Positions 1 through 11,515 of a stretch of DNA of 64,000 nucleotides are shown piece after piece. This stretch comes from Pseudeuparius sepicola (Eukaryota > Arthropoda > Insecta > Coleoptera > Anthribidae). How positions within the stretch are numbered: the first letter of the stretch is position 1; every line of letters begins with the position of its first letter. A program made the translations under genes and the position numbers. The notes below the pieces were generated by a model. It was given only the letters and a program-made list of their open reading frames with translations, made no database searches and was not told the origin of the DNA. The DNA lies in contig OY987298.1 in NCBI GenBank assembly GCA_963920635.1, forward strand, positions 53,237,949 through 53,301,948, written 5' to 3'.

Positions 1-575
1 AAAAAAGCTGCAGGAGGTGCCTTGACAAACGACATATTATGTGTCGCAAAAAAATTCCAAAAATCTTATTTTGTGTAAATCAATCTCAATCTCAAAGATA
101 TTTTTGGGAAACGCATAGGGGATGTATTAATATAGAAAAACCTGTAGGAAGTGCCGTGACAAACGACAGTGGCGTCGCACAAAATCCTAAAAAAACTTTT
201 TTGTGTAAATCAATCTCAATTTGAAATATATTTTGTGGGGACGCGTAAGAGTATTGAAAAAATCTGTAGAAATGCCGTGGTAAACGACAGTGGCGTCATA
301 AAAAATTTAAGAAATTCTGTTTTTTTTTGTAAATTAATCTGAATCTCAACGATATTTGTGGGAAACTCGTAGGGGATGTAGGTGTATCGAAAAAACCTGT
401 ATGGGTGCCGCAACAAACGACGATGGCTTCGCAAAAAAATCCCAAAGAAGAAAATTCTGAAATTGTTGTGCAAATATATCTCAAAGGTGTGGGGGGCAGT
501 TAGGGGATATAGGAGTATAGAAAAAACTTGTAGGAGTGCTGTGACAAGCGACAGTGGCATCACAAAAAAAATCCG
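1..575. repeat. ~130-bp tandem satellite
   Basis: About 4.5 diverged head-to-tail copies of a roughly 130-bp unit. The landmark 'aaacgacagtggcgtc' or a variant recurs near 27, 160, 281, 413 and 543, each followed by an A-rich stretch, 'gtaaatcaatctcaatct' and 'aacgcgtaggggatgta'. Short ORFs across it are by-products of the periodicity. The array runs off the left edge of the window. Confidence 0.85.
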
Positions 576-578
576 CAT

Positions 579-685
579 AGGCGTTTATAAGCCTGGCGCG
601 GTTTCAGCGCGACGACTACTTGGCACCCATCAAGTTGGTGGCGCTCCGAGGTTCGTACTTGTTTTTTACTTGTTATAAACGCCTA
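579..685. mobile_element. small palindromic MITE-like insertion
   Basis: The termini TAGGCGTTTATAA and TTATAAACGCCTA are inverted repeats enclosing about 80 bp of GC-richer sequence. It interrupts the end of the satellite. A related 'taggtgtttata' lies just downstream. No clear target duplication was found. Confidence 0.45.
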
Positions 686-689
686 GTCC

Positions 690-1117
690 GGCTCTGCCGG
701 ACCTCCTAGGTGTTTATAGTCGCGCTCGCTTCTCAAAAATGTAGTATGTATGTAACGCTTTTGTTTGGTCACCGCTATCGGGCGCAGTTTTCGATATTTT
801 AAGTCCAAATTTCGCCTGGGCCGCAAAAAAATAAGTGCCACATCGCTATTGGAGCGCGCCCGAAGCGGAAAAGTCGTTGCGCCGTTTGAGCCATTTTATG
901 ATTTGGTAGGCGTCGGGGGGGGGTGACTCGAATTTGGCGCGCTGCGCCGATCAAGTAAAATTAAAGTCCCTATACTAAAATCGAGCAACTCTGGCGTAAT
1001 CAAGAGCACGTGCGTTGAGATATTCGACAGTGCCGCACTGAGGCACGACCTTTATTTCATTTTAGTTTTACAATTGTTTGCATAAAAAAATCGGAAAAAA
1101 TTTATTATTGGTATTAT
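690..1117. other. unassigned region
   Basis: No ORF, tRNA or clear element was seen. It contains a G-run and GC-rich patches such as 'gcgcgctgcgccg', and is otherwise AT-rich. Confidence 0.4.
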
Positions 1118-1580
1118 TCACGATACACTTACCGACGGTGTGTCACTAACGAATCCGAAAACAAGGCAACTCTGCGCATCTACGTCAGTTGCGAATCACG
1201 AATTCTAAATAATGCAGCGGCTGCGGTTGTGTTTTACGCTTTCTTATAGTTTACAGTTTAATGTGTCAAGAAAAAAAGTGTAAACAACTGACTGATCGTC
1301 AGTCCAGCTCGACAGTGCTTTGAAATAGGCCAAAAATGCCGGGATGTGCAGTCAGCGTATCAAATTAAATGTGTTTTTTATCAACAGAATATTCATTCAT
1401 TTATCTAGTAAGAAATTCTGCATATTTTTAACAACATTTATTTAAAAGAAATAAGCAAAAACCCATAAAAAAGTATCTATTGCTGTGTAAAACATATGGA
1501 GCAATTTAAATTCTGATTCGCAACTGACGTCACAAGATGCGCACTGACATACCGTGGGTAAGTCTATCGTGGTATTATTA
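1118..1580. mobile_element. foldback MITE
   Basis: Inverted arms: 'cacgatacacttaccgacgg' near 1120, with the CGCATCTACGTCAGTTGCGAAT block near 1180, reappears in reverse complement at about 1510-1575 ('gattcgcaactgacgtcac' followed by 'accgtgggtaagtctatcgtg'). The arms are about 90 bp and the spacer about 280 bp. There is no coding sequence. Confidence 0.7.
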
Positions 1581-2185
1581 TCATTGGCTTAATTAAAATG
1601 GTTCAAAACATCGATAACATTATTTGTGGCAGTGTCTAAATATCTGAAAACAACAAGATAAAACCGCGTAAATAAACTTTTGCGATCGAGTACGTCCCTG
1701 TTGCCAGGCTCGCTGAACACGTGCTTTTATTTACGCCACGATTTTAGTTATAGAAATCGATCGACGTATCAGCAAAAGAAAATGGGTTAGTTTTGTTTTG
1801 TTTGATTTTCCCAGAATTTCGTTAATTTTCTGGCAGTTTGGGCTTTTGCTTAGTGAGTATTCACGCGGCGAACAGGTAAAAATTTAGTTAATAAAATATA
1901 GTGCTGAAAAAGTATCATTTTTTGTTTCCCTTGTAGAAAAATGCAAATATTTTTAGAAATATTTAATAATAAACAATGTAAACAACAAAACAACAACATG
2001 GAACTCTGCCTTTAACTCAAAGTACTATGCTCATCGCGTACTGTTGTAAATTGCAGAACACATACATACTAATGTGGTTTTTAAGGTAGGGCAACCCCAT
2101 TCATCTGTAAGTCAAAAATCAGCATTTTCAGTATTGTCCTATTTTAGATTCGGAAAAACTCAATTTATCCTTTTTTACTTCCACA

Positions 2186-2560
2186 GTGGATAAATGCATT
2201 ATCTTATTGGAAGAACATGCAAAAAAAGCTGAAATTGCTTTAATACATAGTGATAATTATCACACGTGTCGAGAAACAGCTGATATTTTTAACGAGACGC
2301 CCAAATATAAATATTTCATATTCTACTGTGGCAAAAATTGTGAGCAGAATTGGTGCAACAGGTTCATTGGAAAACAAGAATAAAACACAGCACTAATATA
2401 TAACTGGTGATGATGACACCGCCATGAATATTGTACTCTCTGTGATTGAGCATCCTACAATGTCATTAAGGGAAAAAGCTGAAGTTATGGACATGGCTAA
2501 AAGTTCGGTCAGTTCAATTTGGAGAAACAATAAATTCCGGGCTTTTAAAACCAACTTCTG
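2186..2560 (+). pseudogene. transposase N-terminal remnant (DUF4817-type HTH)
   Basis: The reading frame has 'AEIALIHSDNYHTCRETADI' followed, after a frameshift, by 'YSTVAKIVSRIGATGSLENK'. This is the first helix-turn-helix of the DUF4817 group of Tc1/mariner-like transposases, and the fragment at 16888-17214 has the same landmarks (IFNE, YSTVAKI, GSV). A second HTH follows at about 2415-2560 ('MSLREKAEVMDMAKSSVSSI', then 'FRAFK'). Stops and frameshifts show it is dead. It is cut off by the foldback element that starts at 2592. Confidence 0.75.
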
Positions 2561-2591
2561 AAATAAAGAGATCTAAATGCACGTTTAGATA

Positions 2592-4650
2592 GTCCGGGAG
2601 GCAGCGACACTTTTGATGTAGTTATTCCTACAAAGCTGATTTTTTCTCATTTTGTAGCTTTGATGTGGGTAGTAAACGGAACGGCAGTCTACCGCGCCAA
2701 TATGGGGGCAAACATTAATAATAATTTTTGAAACCTGTAAAAAAAATAGGACGGTAATGACTTATTCCTACAAGTATAAAACTTTTTTAGAGTGGTCAAT
2801 GATACCTAAAATGCAATATAATGATAGTCTACCGCGCCTGAGGGGAGGCCATCATAGGTCTACCACCCACGCAAGGTGTTCAGAAATTAACTTTTTTTAC
2901 TTATTTCTACAAGGTTGAAATTTTTTTCTCAAATACTTTAGTTCATAAGAGAACTAAAAAAATTAGTCTACCGATCATATTATAAGGGGGCAAAGCGTTG
3001 ATAGACGCAATGGAATTCACGATCTCCCGAGCGCAGCCGCTGCTCCGATCCGCTATAATATTGCATACCGGGATTAAATTAATATCTAAAAGGCTGTTTT
3101 TTATCTATATCCATTTTACAATAACTGTTGTCAACTAAACGTGTTCTACCTTCGATATAACGTGGCTAAAGCTTCGGTAGACGTGGGTTAAACTTTTGCG
3201 ATTATATACGGCTTTCAAACTATTGTAGTATAAAAAATTGAATGGGTTTCGGCTGCGTGCACGTCAATGTTAATAAAAATACACCTCTTCCTCTTTTATT
3301 GTAGTATAGGTAATACATACAATATTGATTAAAAATTTCCGCAAGAAACCGTCCATTTCGGATCATATTCGAGTTACCCTTGGCGTCCGCGTGGCGTACC
3401 CGACGCCGCGGAAATATTCAACGGGTGTGGCGTACCCACGCCGCGAATGCCCCGAAACCGCCCTCGGAAATTGCGTGTTTTTTCTTAAACACGTTAAGTT
3501 CGTATTTCTTAAACTTTGTGTTTAGTGCTCATCGGTGTGGCCTTCAGTCGTCTACGTAGAAGACGCGTTTCGTTAAACGTCATGGATTCTCGGTTGTATT
3601 GTTTTGTTTGCCATAAGAGTCCAAAACACCAATCAATGAACAATAAAAAAAATATTGCACATAATATATTTATTTTTTATAAATTATATTTAATTATATT
3701 CAATTCAAATAAATTATTCAGCGTTAAAAAAGACTTTCGACTTTCGTTATTACTACGTCATACTTTTTAATAATGGTGTAAGCTCCAAAAAGTATAATTA
3801 ACATTTAAATGAGGAATTGTATTGCTTGTTACGGTTTTTGCAAATTTTCGCGCAAACGTTTAACCCACGTCTACCGAAGCTTTAGCCACATTATATCGAA
3901 GGTAGAACACGTCTAGTTGACAACAGTCAGTGGCGTAACCAGGGGGGAGGCTTTGGGGGCTTTAGCCCCCCCCCCAAGATCTGCCGCGTGGTATTTATTT
4001 CTAAATAAAATTTATATTGAAACAATAGTTTTGCCGTAAATATTACTGTATATATTTTTTAAATAATTTGCCCCCCCCCCCGGCAACCTTACATTCTGGT
4101 TACGCCACTGACAACAGTTATTGTAAAATGGATATAGATAAAAAACAGCTTTGTAGATATTAATTTAATCCCGGTAGGTATGCTATATTATAGAGGATCG
4201 GAGCGGCGGCTGCGCTCGGGAGATCGTGAATTCCATTGCGTCTATCAACGCTTTGCCCCCTTATATGATCGGTAGACTATTTTTTTTAGTTCTCTTATGA
4301 ACTAAAGTATTTGAGAAAACAATTTCAACCTTGTAGAAATAAGTAAAAAAGTTCATTTCTGAACACCTTGCGTGGGTGGTAGCCCTATAATGGCCTCCCC
4401 TCAGGCGCGGTAGACTCTCATTATATTGCATTTTTAGGTATCATTGACCACTCTAAAAAAGTTTTATACTTGTAGGAATAAGTCATTACCGTCCTATATT
4501 TTTACAGGTTTCAAAAATTATTATTAATGTTTGCCCCCATATTGGCGCGGTAGACTGCCGTTCCGTTTACTACCCATATCAAAGCTACAAAATGAGAAAA
4601 AATCAGCTTTGTAGGAACAACTACATCAAAAGTGTCGCTGCCTCCCGGAC
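2592..4650. mobile_element. 2-kb foldback element with TA duplication
   Basis: The termini GTCCGGGAGGCAGCGACAC and GTGTCGCTGCCTCCCGGAC are perfect inverted repeats flanked by TA on both sides (2590-2591 and 4651-4652). The arms run about 2592-3200 and 3850-4650 and are highly similar. The right arm is longer only because of the hAT MITE at 3928-4110. The 650-bp spacer encodes nothing I recognise. It is inserted in the transposase gene of the surrounding mariner-like element. The TA duplication and lack of coding capacity fit a non-autonomous Tc1/mariner-type foldback. Confidence 0.9.
3928..4110. mobile_element. hAT-type MITE (8-bp TSD)
   Basis: It starts CAGTGGCGTAACCAG and ends CTGGTTACGCCACTG, and carries a C-tract at each inner end. 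It is flanked by the exact 8-bp duplication ACAACAGT (3920-3927 and 4111-4118). The opposite arm of the host foldback (near 3120-3137) preserves the uninterrupted site with one copy of ACAACAGT, so insertion is proven internally. CAG-type termini plus 8-bp TSD are the hAT signature. Confidence 0.95.
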
Positions 4651-4727
4651 TAAGACTTTTGCTTTCGGTTCCAAGGCGAAGTGGAATAGGAAAAGAAAAC
4701 TTTTCAAGAACAATTTACCTATGTATA

Positions 4728-5098
4728 CAGGGTTATTGGTAATTCGATAAATTCCTTTGGAGATGTAATAGGGGAGGAGGTAAGGAGTAAATTTAATCCT
4801 AATATGCGTTATGCAAAACTCAATAGTTTTTGCGATATTTCAATTTTTCTTAGTAGACAAAAAAAATCTTCAGAACTTTTTTTAAACTTTTCAACTGGAT
4901 TACTTGCCCAACACTATGGTTTTATGTTTGGAAAGAAAAAGTCCGGAAACATTTAGATCATAGGAAAATTTTAAATAAAAAGTTGTCAAAAATATTTTAA
5001 AAAAATGAGTTTTGCATAATGCATATAAGATTAAATTTACTCCTTACCTCCTCCCCTATCATATATCGAAAGGAATGTATCGAATTAATAAACCTATG
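4728..5098. mobile_element. TA-flanked MITE
   Basis: Left end CAGGGTTATTGGTAATTCGA and right end TCGAATTAATAAACCTATG are inverted. The inner arms ('ggaggaggtaaggagtaaat' and its complement near 5035-5055) extend the palindrome to about 95 bp per side. TA sits at both junctions. It is inserted in the dead mariner-like transposase. Confidence 0.8.
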
Positions 5099-5277
5099 TA
5101 TACCGACCAATGTACTTTTTCGTCGAATGGAATAGTCAGCTCCCAAGAAGCGAGCAGACGAAAATCAAAATTTTAGAATCGAAACGTATGGTGTGGAATT
5201 TTTAAATCGAAAATCTTGGGTTGAATATTTTTCAAACAAAATTTAAATTCTGAACGGTATTTAGAAATGCTCCAGAC

Positions 5278-5525
5278 GTTTTTGGTGGAATATTTGGAGG
5301 ACCTTCCCCTTCCAATTAGAGCCAACATGTTTTTCCACCAAGATGACGTATCCATTCATTCCAGTCATTCCACAGTGGAGATGTAAGAATATGGTTGAAG
5401 GGCGACAAGGGCGTTTTTCTAAATCGCTAAATAGAAAGGTTCTCAAATAAACCATGGCCTGCAAGATCTCCAGACATTACCTCGATGGATTTCTTTCTGA
5501 GGGGATAAGGGGATACTTAAAGTAG
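5278..5525 (+). pseudogene. transposase DDE/C-terminal remnant
   Basis: The plus-strand frame reads 'LEDLPLPIRANMFFHQDDVS', corresponding to the conserved '(F)QQDGAPPH' catalytic-Asp block. It continues, with frameshifts, into a block like 'PWPARSPDITSMDFFL.G', the usual 'WPARSPDLTPLDFFLWG' signature of Tc1/mariner-like transposases with a DUF4817 N-terminus. Several stops show decay. It is the 3' half of the gene begun at 2186. Confidence 0.75.
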
Positions 5526-5982
5526 CAGGTCTATAACCAACGACCCTTTGCAAACATTGACCATTTGGAACAAACACTTGTATACAAAAAAATAACTCCA
5601 CAAATGCTACGGAACGTACAGAGAAATGCATAAAAGAACAATCCAATGTATAGAGAAACTGGGTAGGCATGTAGAGTGACATGTTTTATGTATTCAGGAA
5701 TAAATGTTAATGTTATCAATGTGTTCTGCAATTTTCCAGTACGAGGTACGAGCACAATATTTTGAGTTACAGGCAGAGTTCCATGTAGTTATTTTCTTGT
5801 TTATATTGTTTATTATTGAATATTTCTAAAAATATTTGCGTTTATCTACAATGGACACAAAAAATGATACTTTTTCAGCATATATTTTATTAACTAAATT
5901 TTTCAGTCCGTTAGTGATTGAAATTAAATTTGAATTGCACGTCACTTTTGAATTTTATGATGTGTTACTGTTTTAGCGTGTT

Positions 5983-7649
5983 TGTGGTGCCCGGGATTTT
6001 TTTAACAGAAATATATAATATTCGGTTCCCAAACTGGTCACTTTACGTTAGTTTTTCGCCAGAATCTCCTCGGGGCCCCAAGTCGATCTCAAAACCCATT
6101 TTAATAAATCAAAATCTTAATGAGAGTATTGCATTAGGCCGCGGTGCCGCCAAAGAAAGAAAAACCATAAAGTGGCCAAAAACATGGCCCGCCAGACTGA
6201 TTTATGGTAATTGATATAATAAACGTCTCAAAGTGATCGATTTATGCTAATTGCAGTAATTAACTTTGACTGATTTACGATAATTGTCTTAATTGATTTC
6301 GCGGGAGCCTCTTCTCTGAAATTGGCAAACCGCGGGGGGGGAGAGTAGCGGGGCACCCGGAGACCTATAAATACAAGGGCGAAAATTCGCCAAGAGTGGA
6401 GTACTCATGCAACAGTGTTCGACGATCAATCCATCCAGCAGGAGAGAAGTCGCGGGGCAGGGCCCGCGGCCCGCGGCCCCAGCCCAGATGTCTTAGCAAC
6501 CCTTGAACAAAACCACCAAATTTCTACTAGGCACCTGAGTAAGTTGGACTGGCCAAGTAGTAAGATATTTTTGTTTTGATTCCTTTGTGTTTGAATTGCC
6601 TTTTATTTTGAATTTTAAATCATTTTGAAAATTTTGGAGATATATTGAATTTATTGTGCATTTTAATTGAATTTTAGAATTAATATCAGAAATTGAGTCT
6701 TTTTATTTTCATTTTTATACCGAGGATTGGGTAAACTTATTTGCAGTTATGTCAGTTGGGTAATGAGTGTTTTACCTAGTCTTTATGCCAATTAAGAACT
6801 TTCATTCATTTTATGCGATTATTCTGAATTTTGAGCAATATTATTTTGGTATTGCTTGCAAGAGTATTGTCTTTTAATTGAATCATTTTATGCTACAAAC
6901 TTAAGTAATATTGATTTACATTTTATGCCAATTTGTTGTACAGAGTAATCAATTAATTTTGTGCTATTTGGGAAATCTTTTGCAATTTTGTACTTTTAAT
7001 CTGACTGTTATCATTTTATTGCCATAGTTTGTGTATTCGTGCCATTTTTGACATATTGTTTTGTGCCCTAATTTAAGTTCAATTGTTTAACAGTGTATCT
7101 TTTTTTTGAAACGTTTGGATTGTATTGCATGTAAAGAGTTCATATTTCGGATATCTTGAGTGGCGTTGTGCGAATTCATAGATTTTTACAATTATTCATT
7201 ATTTAATTATTGCACATGTTTTTAAACTCCCTCTGTATTTTGTAATTAACCTTAATATACATATTTAAACTACCCTGTCTCTCCGACATACACCCTTAGG
7301 ACCACACTAAAAGAAAAATCTTGTCGACCACCCTGTATAATACCGCTCGCCAATTAACATCTACCAGGGTAGGATACTACCCTTGTTTATGGAATCCCTA
7401 GTTAGCCAATGTGTGACAGAGTCATAAGGATACGAGAGCAATATTGGATACAACCAACAGATGGCGCCAAAAATTAAAGTGGCCCAGTCATTTTCTACTA
7501 ATTTTCTACTATTACAATCTACCAAAAAAAGAGCTGGCCAACTTTATTTTTTGCAAAATCTGTCCCATGTATCTACTATATTTCTGCCATGTTCTTATGT
7601 CAGTGTCAGACATTGGCTAACTAGATTATCCATAAACAAGGATACTACA
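5983..7649 (+). mobile_element. solo LTR (Gypsy-like)
   Basis: It starts TGTGGTGCCCGGG and ends ACTACA, and is flanked by the 4-bp duplication TGTT (5979-5982 and 7650-7653). A GC-rich promoter-like zone holds a TATA box ('cctataaatacaag', about 6365), with a possible start near 'aacagtgttcg' 35-45 bp downstream. The 3' part ('ccgacatacacccttagg') matches the solo LTR at 30009-46631. No internal retroviral-type genes are present. A 260-bp MITE (7381-7640) interrupts it 8 bp before its end. Confidence 0.7.
7381..7640. mobile_element. MITE with 8-bp duplication
   Basis: Inverted ends CCTTGTTTATGG (left) and CCATAAACAAG (right), with further arm homology ('gttagccaatgt' / 'acattggctaac'). It is flanked by the exact direct repeat GATACTAC (7373-7380 and 7641-7648). 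An 8-bp duplication fits hAT or P-type insertion, but the ends are not typical CAG hAT ends. It sits inside the solo LTR. Confidence 0.85.
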
Positions 7650-7915
7650 TGTTCATAGTAGTCATTAAAAACGGGATGTCAGAGAAAAAAAATTAAAAAC
7701 CGTCAATTTTTTTTGTAATAGGTGGCTGTGACTCCTTTTGCTTTTTTCCTGTGTTTTATTTCCCCCCAGTATATCTATAGAGGCGATTTCATTACACGTA
7801 TCTAACTTTTTTATATAATAGTAATTGTAATAATAATTCACACCATCAGAATACTCCAACCTAAGAGCAAAGACTGCTTGTGGGGTTATGCGGGAGAAGG
7901 GTGGCAATTACTACT

Positions 7916-7946
7916 AGCAGTGACTATAGAAAGTATAGTCACTGCT
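7916..7946. repeat. short perfect hairpin
   Basis: A 13-bp perfect inverted repeat (agcagtgactata) with a 5-nt spacer. No gene context. The neighbourhood (7660-8160) is otherwise featureless AT-rich sequence. Confidence 0.6.
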
Positions 7947-8166
7947 ACTAGGTAGTTCTTCTTCATTACCATTTTCGGCTAAAACCGACTTTTCCTAATA
8001 CTGGGAAAACCTTAGAAAACAATAGTAATTCCTGTGGGTATGTAAGACAACGTTGTTAATGTGGAAATACAGAAAATGTAGCGGGTATCGCGGTCTGTTT
8101 CTTGTAATACAAATTTTGGTTTTTATACTTATGGGTAGGTATACCGCCTTACCGATGAAATCTATA

Positions 8167-9029
8167 CAGGTTGGTTCACTGTTAAGGGACCAAACTGTAA
8201 CATAGGAGATAGATCTTCAAAAAATATCCGCACTTTCTCCTATAAACTGTATCTATTTATAAAGCCTTATAAAGAAGTTACAGGATGTTAAAGTTTTAAA
8301 AAATATGTGGACTTTATTGAATATTATAACTAGTTGAGATATTTAAATCATAAATTTGTTACATGTTATATCGGAATAGGTTAGCATAAAACACTGTTAA
8401 ATCAAACACCTTGAACAACCAGTGGAGTAGTAGTGGGTAATTTAACACAATTGTTTTTAGAAAAAAAAGAATCACTTTGTATAGCAATAAAATGTATCCT
8501 TTTTTTTTATGTAGATTTAAATTGTAAACAAAAATGTCAGGGTAGAAAAAGTTACTTTATTTAAAGAGACACTTTTTCTACTTTGAGTCTTACCAATTTT
8601 TTATTTTTTTTTAGAAATACCCTGAAATAATACAAGAAAGAATCAAATTTGCCATAAAACCATGACACATGCGAAAAATTGATGAGGACATTTTTGTTTA
8701 CAATTAAAATCAATACATTTTATTACTATACAAGGTGATTAATTTGTTTCTAAAAACAATAATTTTACTAATTACACACTTCTAAGCCACGGGTTGTTCA
8801 AGGTGTTTGATATGTTAACCCATTCCATTATAACGTCCACTAAATTTGACTTGAACATATTAACTAGTTTGGTAAATATTCAATAAAGTCCACATATTTT
8901 TTAAAAGTTTAACACCTTGTAACTTTTTTATAGGGCATTAAAAAGATACAGTTTATAGGAGAAAGTTAGGTTATTTTTTGAAGGTATATCACCTGTTACA
9001 GTTTGATCCCTTAAAAGTGAACCATCCTG
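8167..9029. mobile_element. foldback MITE (CAGG ends, TA)
   Basis: Left end CAGGTTGGTTCACTGTTAAG and right end 'cttaaaagtgaaccatcctg' are inverted. The arms continue for over 300 bp through 'cctataaactgtatc', 'atatgtggactttattgaat' and 'caaacaccttgaacaacc'. TA lies at both junctions (8165-8166 and 9030-9031). There is no coding sequence. Confidence 0.85.
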
Positions 9030-9073
9030 TATGTGTAGGTAGGTAGCTTCCTACATATTTTCAGTGTTCTTAC

Positions 9074-9358
9074 CGATTTGTTTCTACTCATTGGAACCTC
9101 CGAAGTATCTCTCACAGGCCTAGTCATTGCAGCCTCCGTAGTGTCTCTCTCACTAATAGGCCTATTCACTGCAGCCTCCGTAGTATCTCTCACACTAACG
9201 GGCCTATTCATTGCAGTCTCCGTAGTATCTCCCACACTCACAGGTCTATTCATTGTAGCCTCCGAAGTGTCTCTCACACTAACAGGCCTATTCATTGCAG
9301 CCTCCGAAGGATCTTTCACATACATTATTTGTGATTTTTCTTCGAGTGTTGGAAGCAC
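9074..9358 (-). CDS. possible exon with in-frame 15-aa repeats
   Basis: The minus-strand open frame contains five to six copies of a 15-residue unit around 'MNRPVSVRDTTEA' (45 bp each, roughly 9105-9310). The frame has no in-frame ATG before an upstream stop near 9477. It runs into GTAAGA (donor at 9073) after '..MSRNKS', so it may be an internal exon. The repeats stay in frame and substitutions are mostly conservative. I do not recognise the protein, and a non-coding minisatellite is the alternative. The next foldback element begins only about 45 bp beyond the donor. Confidence 0.3.
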
Positions 9359-9729
9359 ATTTAGGGATCCTTCTACATCGGTTGCCCTCTTTTGAAGAGG
9401 GACTTTAGGACGACTGTCGACAGACTGTGGCGCGCAGCGGGAGCTCCCGCAAATTCTGACCTGGGCCCTCCCTTAACCGTTTTTAAAATATTTTTCCGTA
9501 TAGGGTAAGTTTCTACATTTTGACCACGACCTACAGGCGTTATTTTTTTTCATACGAGAAAATGTAAAGATACTAGGCATAATAATAATATTATAGATTT
9601 ATGCGAACCATGCTTTTGAGATTTTACTAAAATTCATACTAATTTTTTATTCCGATAATTTAGTAAAGCCTCAGGCTCCTACTATTTTAAGATTTTAATA
9701 TTATAATATTCCTTTGGCTAAAGCAAATT

Positions 9730-9915
9730 ATGTTTTTAGTTGGCACTAAGGAGTCTCAAAATCGTCATTATAAAAACTCAAAAATCGGCACTAAAGTTAA
9801 GTTATTATTGTATTTTCTATAAGTTGGTCTTGGCGAGATTTGAGGACCAAACCTGAGAGAGGCCCGATGTCCGTCAAACATGGTCAGATATTCAAGTCTC
9901 GGCAGATAAAGCATC
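9730..9915. repeat. dispersed repeat, copy 1
   Basis: Shares order and sequence with 14935-15125: 'aaaatcgtcatta', 'aaaatcggcactaaa', 'ggtcttggcgagat', 'gtccgtcaaacatggtcag', 'tattcaagtctcggcagataaa'. Type unknown, with no coding capacity. Confidence 0.6.
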
Positions 9916-9999
9916 ATTTAAATTTTCAACTGCATTGCTGAATATTGTTATCTATAGTAATGTAATCTTTCAGTACGAACAACGATAATATTTCTCTAT

Positions 10000-10125
10000 G
10001 TAGCCTGCAAGAGGTTGGCTAGAGGACGCCCGCAGATCAATTGCACGGTAGTCCATCAGCAGGCTCTAGCAAGAACGGTATGGAAGTGCAGCAACGGTGC
10101 GCAGTCGGCTCACGGATGGGTGTAA
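10000..10125 (+). pseudogene. possible non-LTR retroelement 3' tail
   Basis: The translation gives 'RGWLEDARRSIAR' then, after a shift, 'ALARTVWKCSNGAQSAHGWV'. This resembles the 'GRPRxRWLDDV...ALDRxxWRxxV' tail common after non-LTR reverse transcriptases. It is short, frameshifted and isolated, so the call is tentative. Confidence 0.35.
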
Positions 10126-10160
10126 TATTACTTTTTTGTTCCGTATTTAAATACGGAATA

Positions 10161-10455
10161 TTGACACTCGCGATTACGTAAAAACATAGTGGAAGGATGT
10201 CATTTTTGTCGCACTCGTATTTTGCTGTTTACGAGCGCGGTAGGGAATACTTTTTCCTACATTCAAAGACGTTTAAATAAAAAAAATGAACTCTTGCCTA
10301 CCATTTTCATTTTTAAAATTTACAAGAAGCATTTTTTTATTTAAATTTCTTTGAATGTAGGAAAAAGTATTCTCTACCGAGAGCGTAAACAGTAAAATAC
10401 GAAAGTGACAAAAATGACACCAGCCTACTTTGTTTTACGTAACCTTCAGTGTCAA
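10161..10455. mobile_element. TA-flanked palindromic MITE
   Basis: The ends TTGACACTCGCGATTACGTA and 'ttttacgtaaccttcagtgtcaa' are inverted, with TA at both sides (10159-10160 and 10456-10457). The arms are about 130 bp and include 'tagggaatactttttcctac' and its complement. Confidence 0.85.
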
Positions 10456-10480
10456 TAACTGTATTTTCCTGCTCCCTCCC

Positions 10481-10642
10481 CCGTAAGTTCACTTTACATG
10501 TTCGCCAACAGGTCCGAAAGCGAAAGTGAAATGTTTGAGGTGCCCTGTTGCTAGGTACAAAAAGTGGTTGCTAGGTACAAAAAGTATTGCCTAGCAACGC
10601 GGGCGTTGCCTCGGTCCTTTCGGCCAAAAAAGTGGACTTACG
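10481..10642. mobile_element. short MITE
   Basis: The ends CGTAAGTTCACTTT and 'aaaaaagtggacttacg' are inverted, and 'ggtccgaaag' pairs with 'ctttcggcc' inside. The centre has a tandem duplication of 'gttgctaggtacaaaaagt'. Confidence 0.55.
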
Positions 10643-11515
10643 CATCTTGCAATGTAAATAACTATTAAATACGAAACAAAAAAGGTTTTTTTTTCAGACA
10701 AACTATTAGATTAGTGAATAGACCTATATAGCTTCGCTTATCTACTGTATAAGTCAATGCTATTAAGTACCTACTTACTACTTTCCGGTGTTTTTTGTTT
10801 TATTTCTTATCTTGAAAAGATGGTTCGTCCAAATCTAAGGCAACTTTCGTCCCTTTACTTGGTCAAAATATAAAAACTTTTCCTGTAAAGGGAGGTCCAA
10901 TTTAAACACTCACTCGCTATTATTTAGGTTTATATTTTTATACAAGAGGACGGTTAAGTGAATTAAAAAATATATCGCTGATACCAGCTACAGGCTAAAC
11001 GTTTACAGACAACTTACAACATATTGGAATTTTTTGGTCATTTATCATATCACATATTGGATTTTTTTATTTTTTATCTCTGTATGTTCGATCAACAAAA
11101 AATCGGTTTTCGCATTGGTCAGGTGATTGTTTGAAGGGTAATTAAAAAACACTTTCAAAATCGCAAAAGTGTATTTTCTTGAAAGGGTAAAATTTATTAA
11201 TAATTGAGATATTTTGACGGCATTGGATTACTTGTCATTTTTTCTTCAAATTTGGTACAAGCCACTACAAAATTGCTGTACATAATATAATTTGATAAAA
11301 ATATTTCTCTCGGCAGTTACAGGACTTTCGACTTGTTTGTAGCGATTTTCTGCGCAGGAATTGCTTCGAATTTTTCTCACACTTGCCTTGCATGTAACTC
11401 TAAATGAAAAAGTAATTTTGCCACTTTTTTGATATTTCATTGCTTCACAATAAACTTGATCTTTGTATTTAGTATTCACATACTTTAAAACTTTTAAACA
11501 TACCTATAATATATA

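Larger units (their letters stand above)
1878..5903 (+). mobile_element. mariner/Tc1-like transposon, long TIRs, dead
   Basis: Inverted terminal repeats of about 190 bp: 1878-2065 starts 'aaaaatttagttaataaaat' and matches the reverse complement of 5715-5903 with few mismatches. Between the arms lie degraded pieces of a two-HTH transposase (2186-2560) and of its DDE region (5270-5525). Two other elements (2592-4650 and 4728-5098) split the gene. The family assignment rests on the transposase remnants. Confidence 0.8.

Noticed and set aside
216..678. ORFs of 62-120 codons in the first 700 bp
   Set aside because: They cross the 130-bp satellite and have repeat-driven composition.
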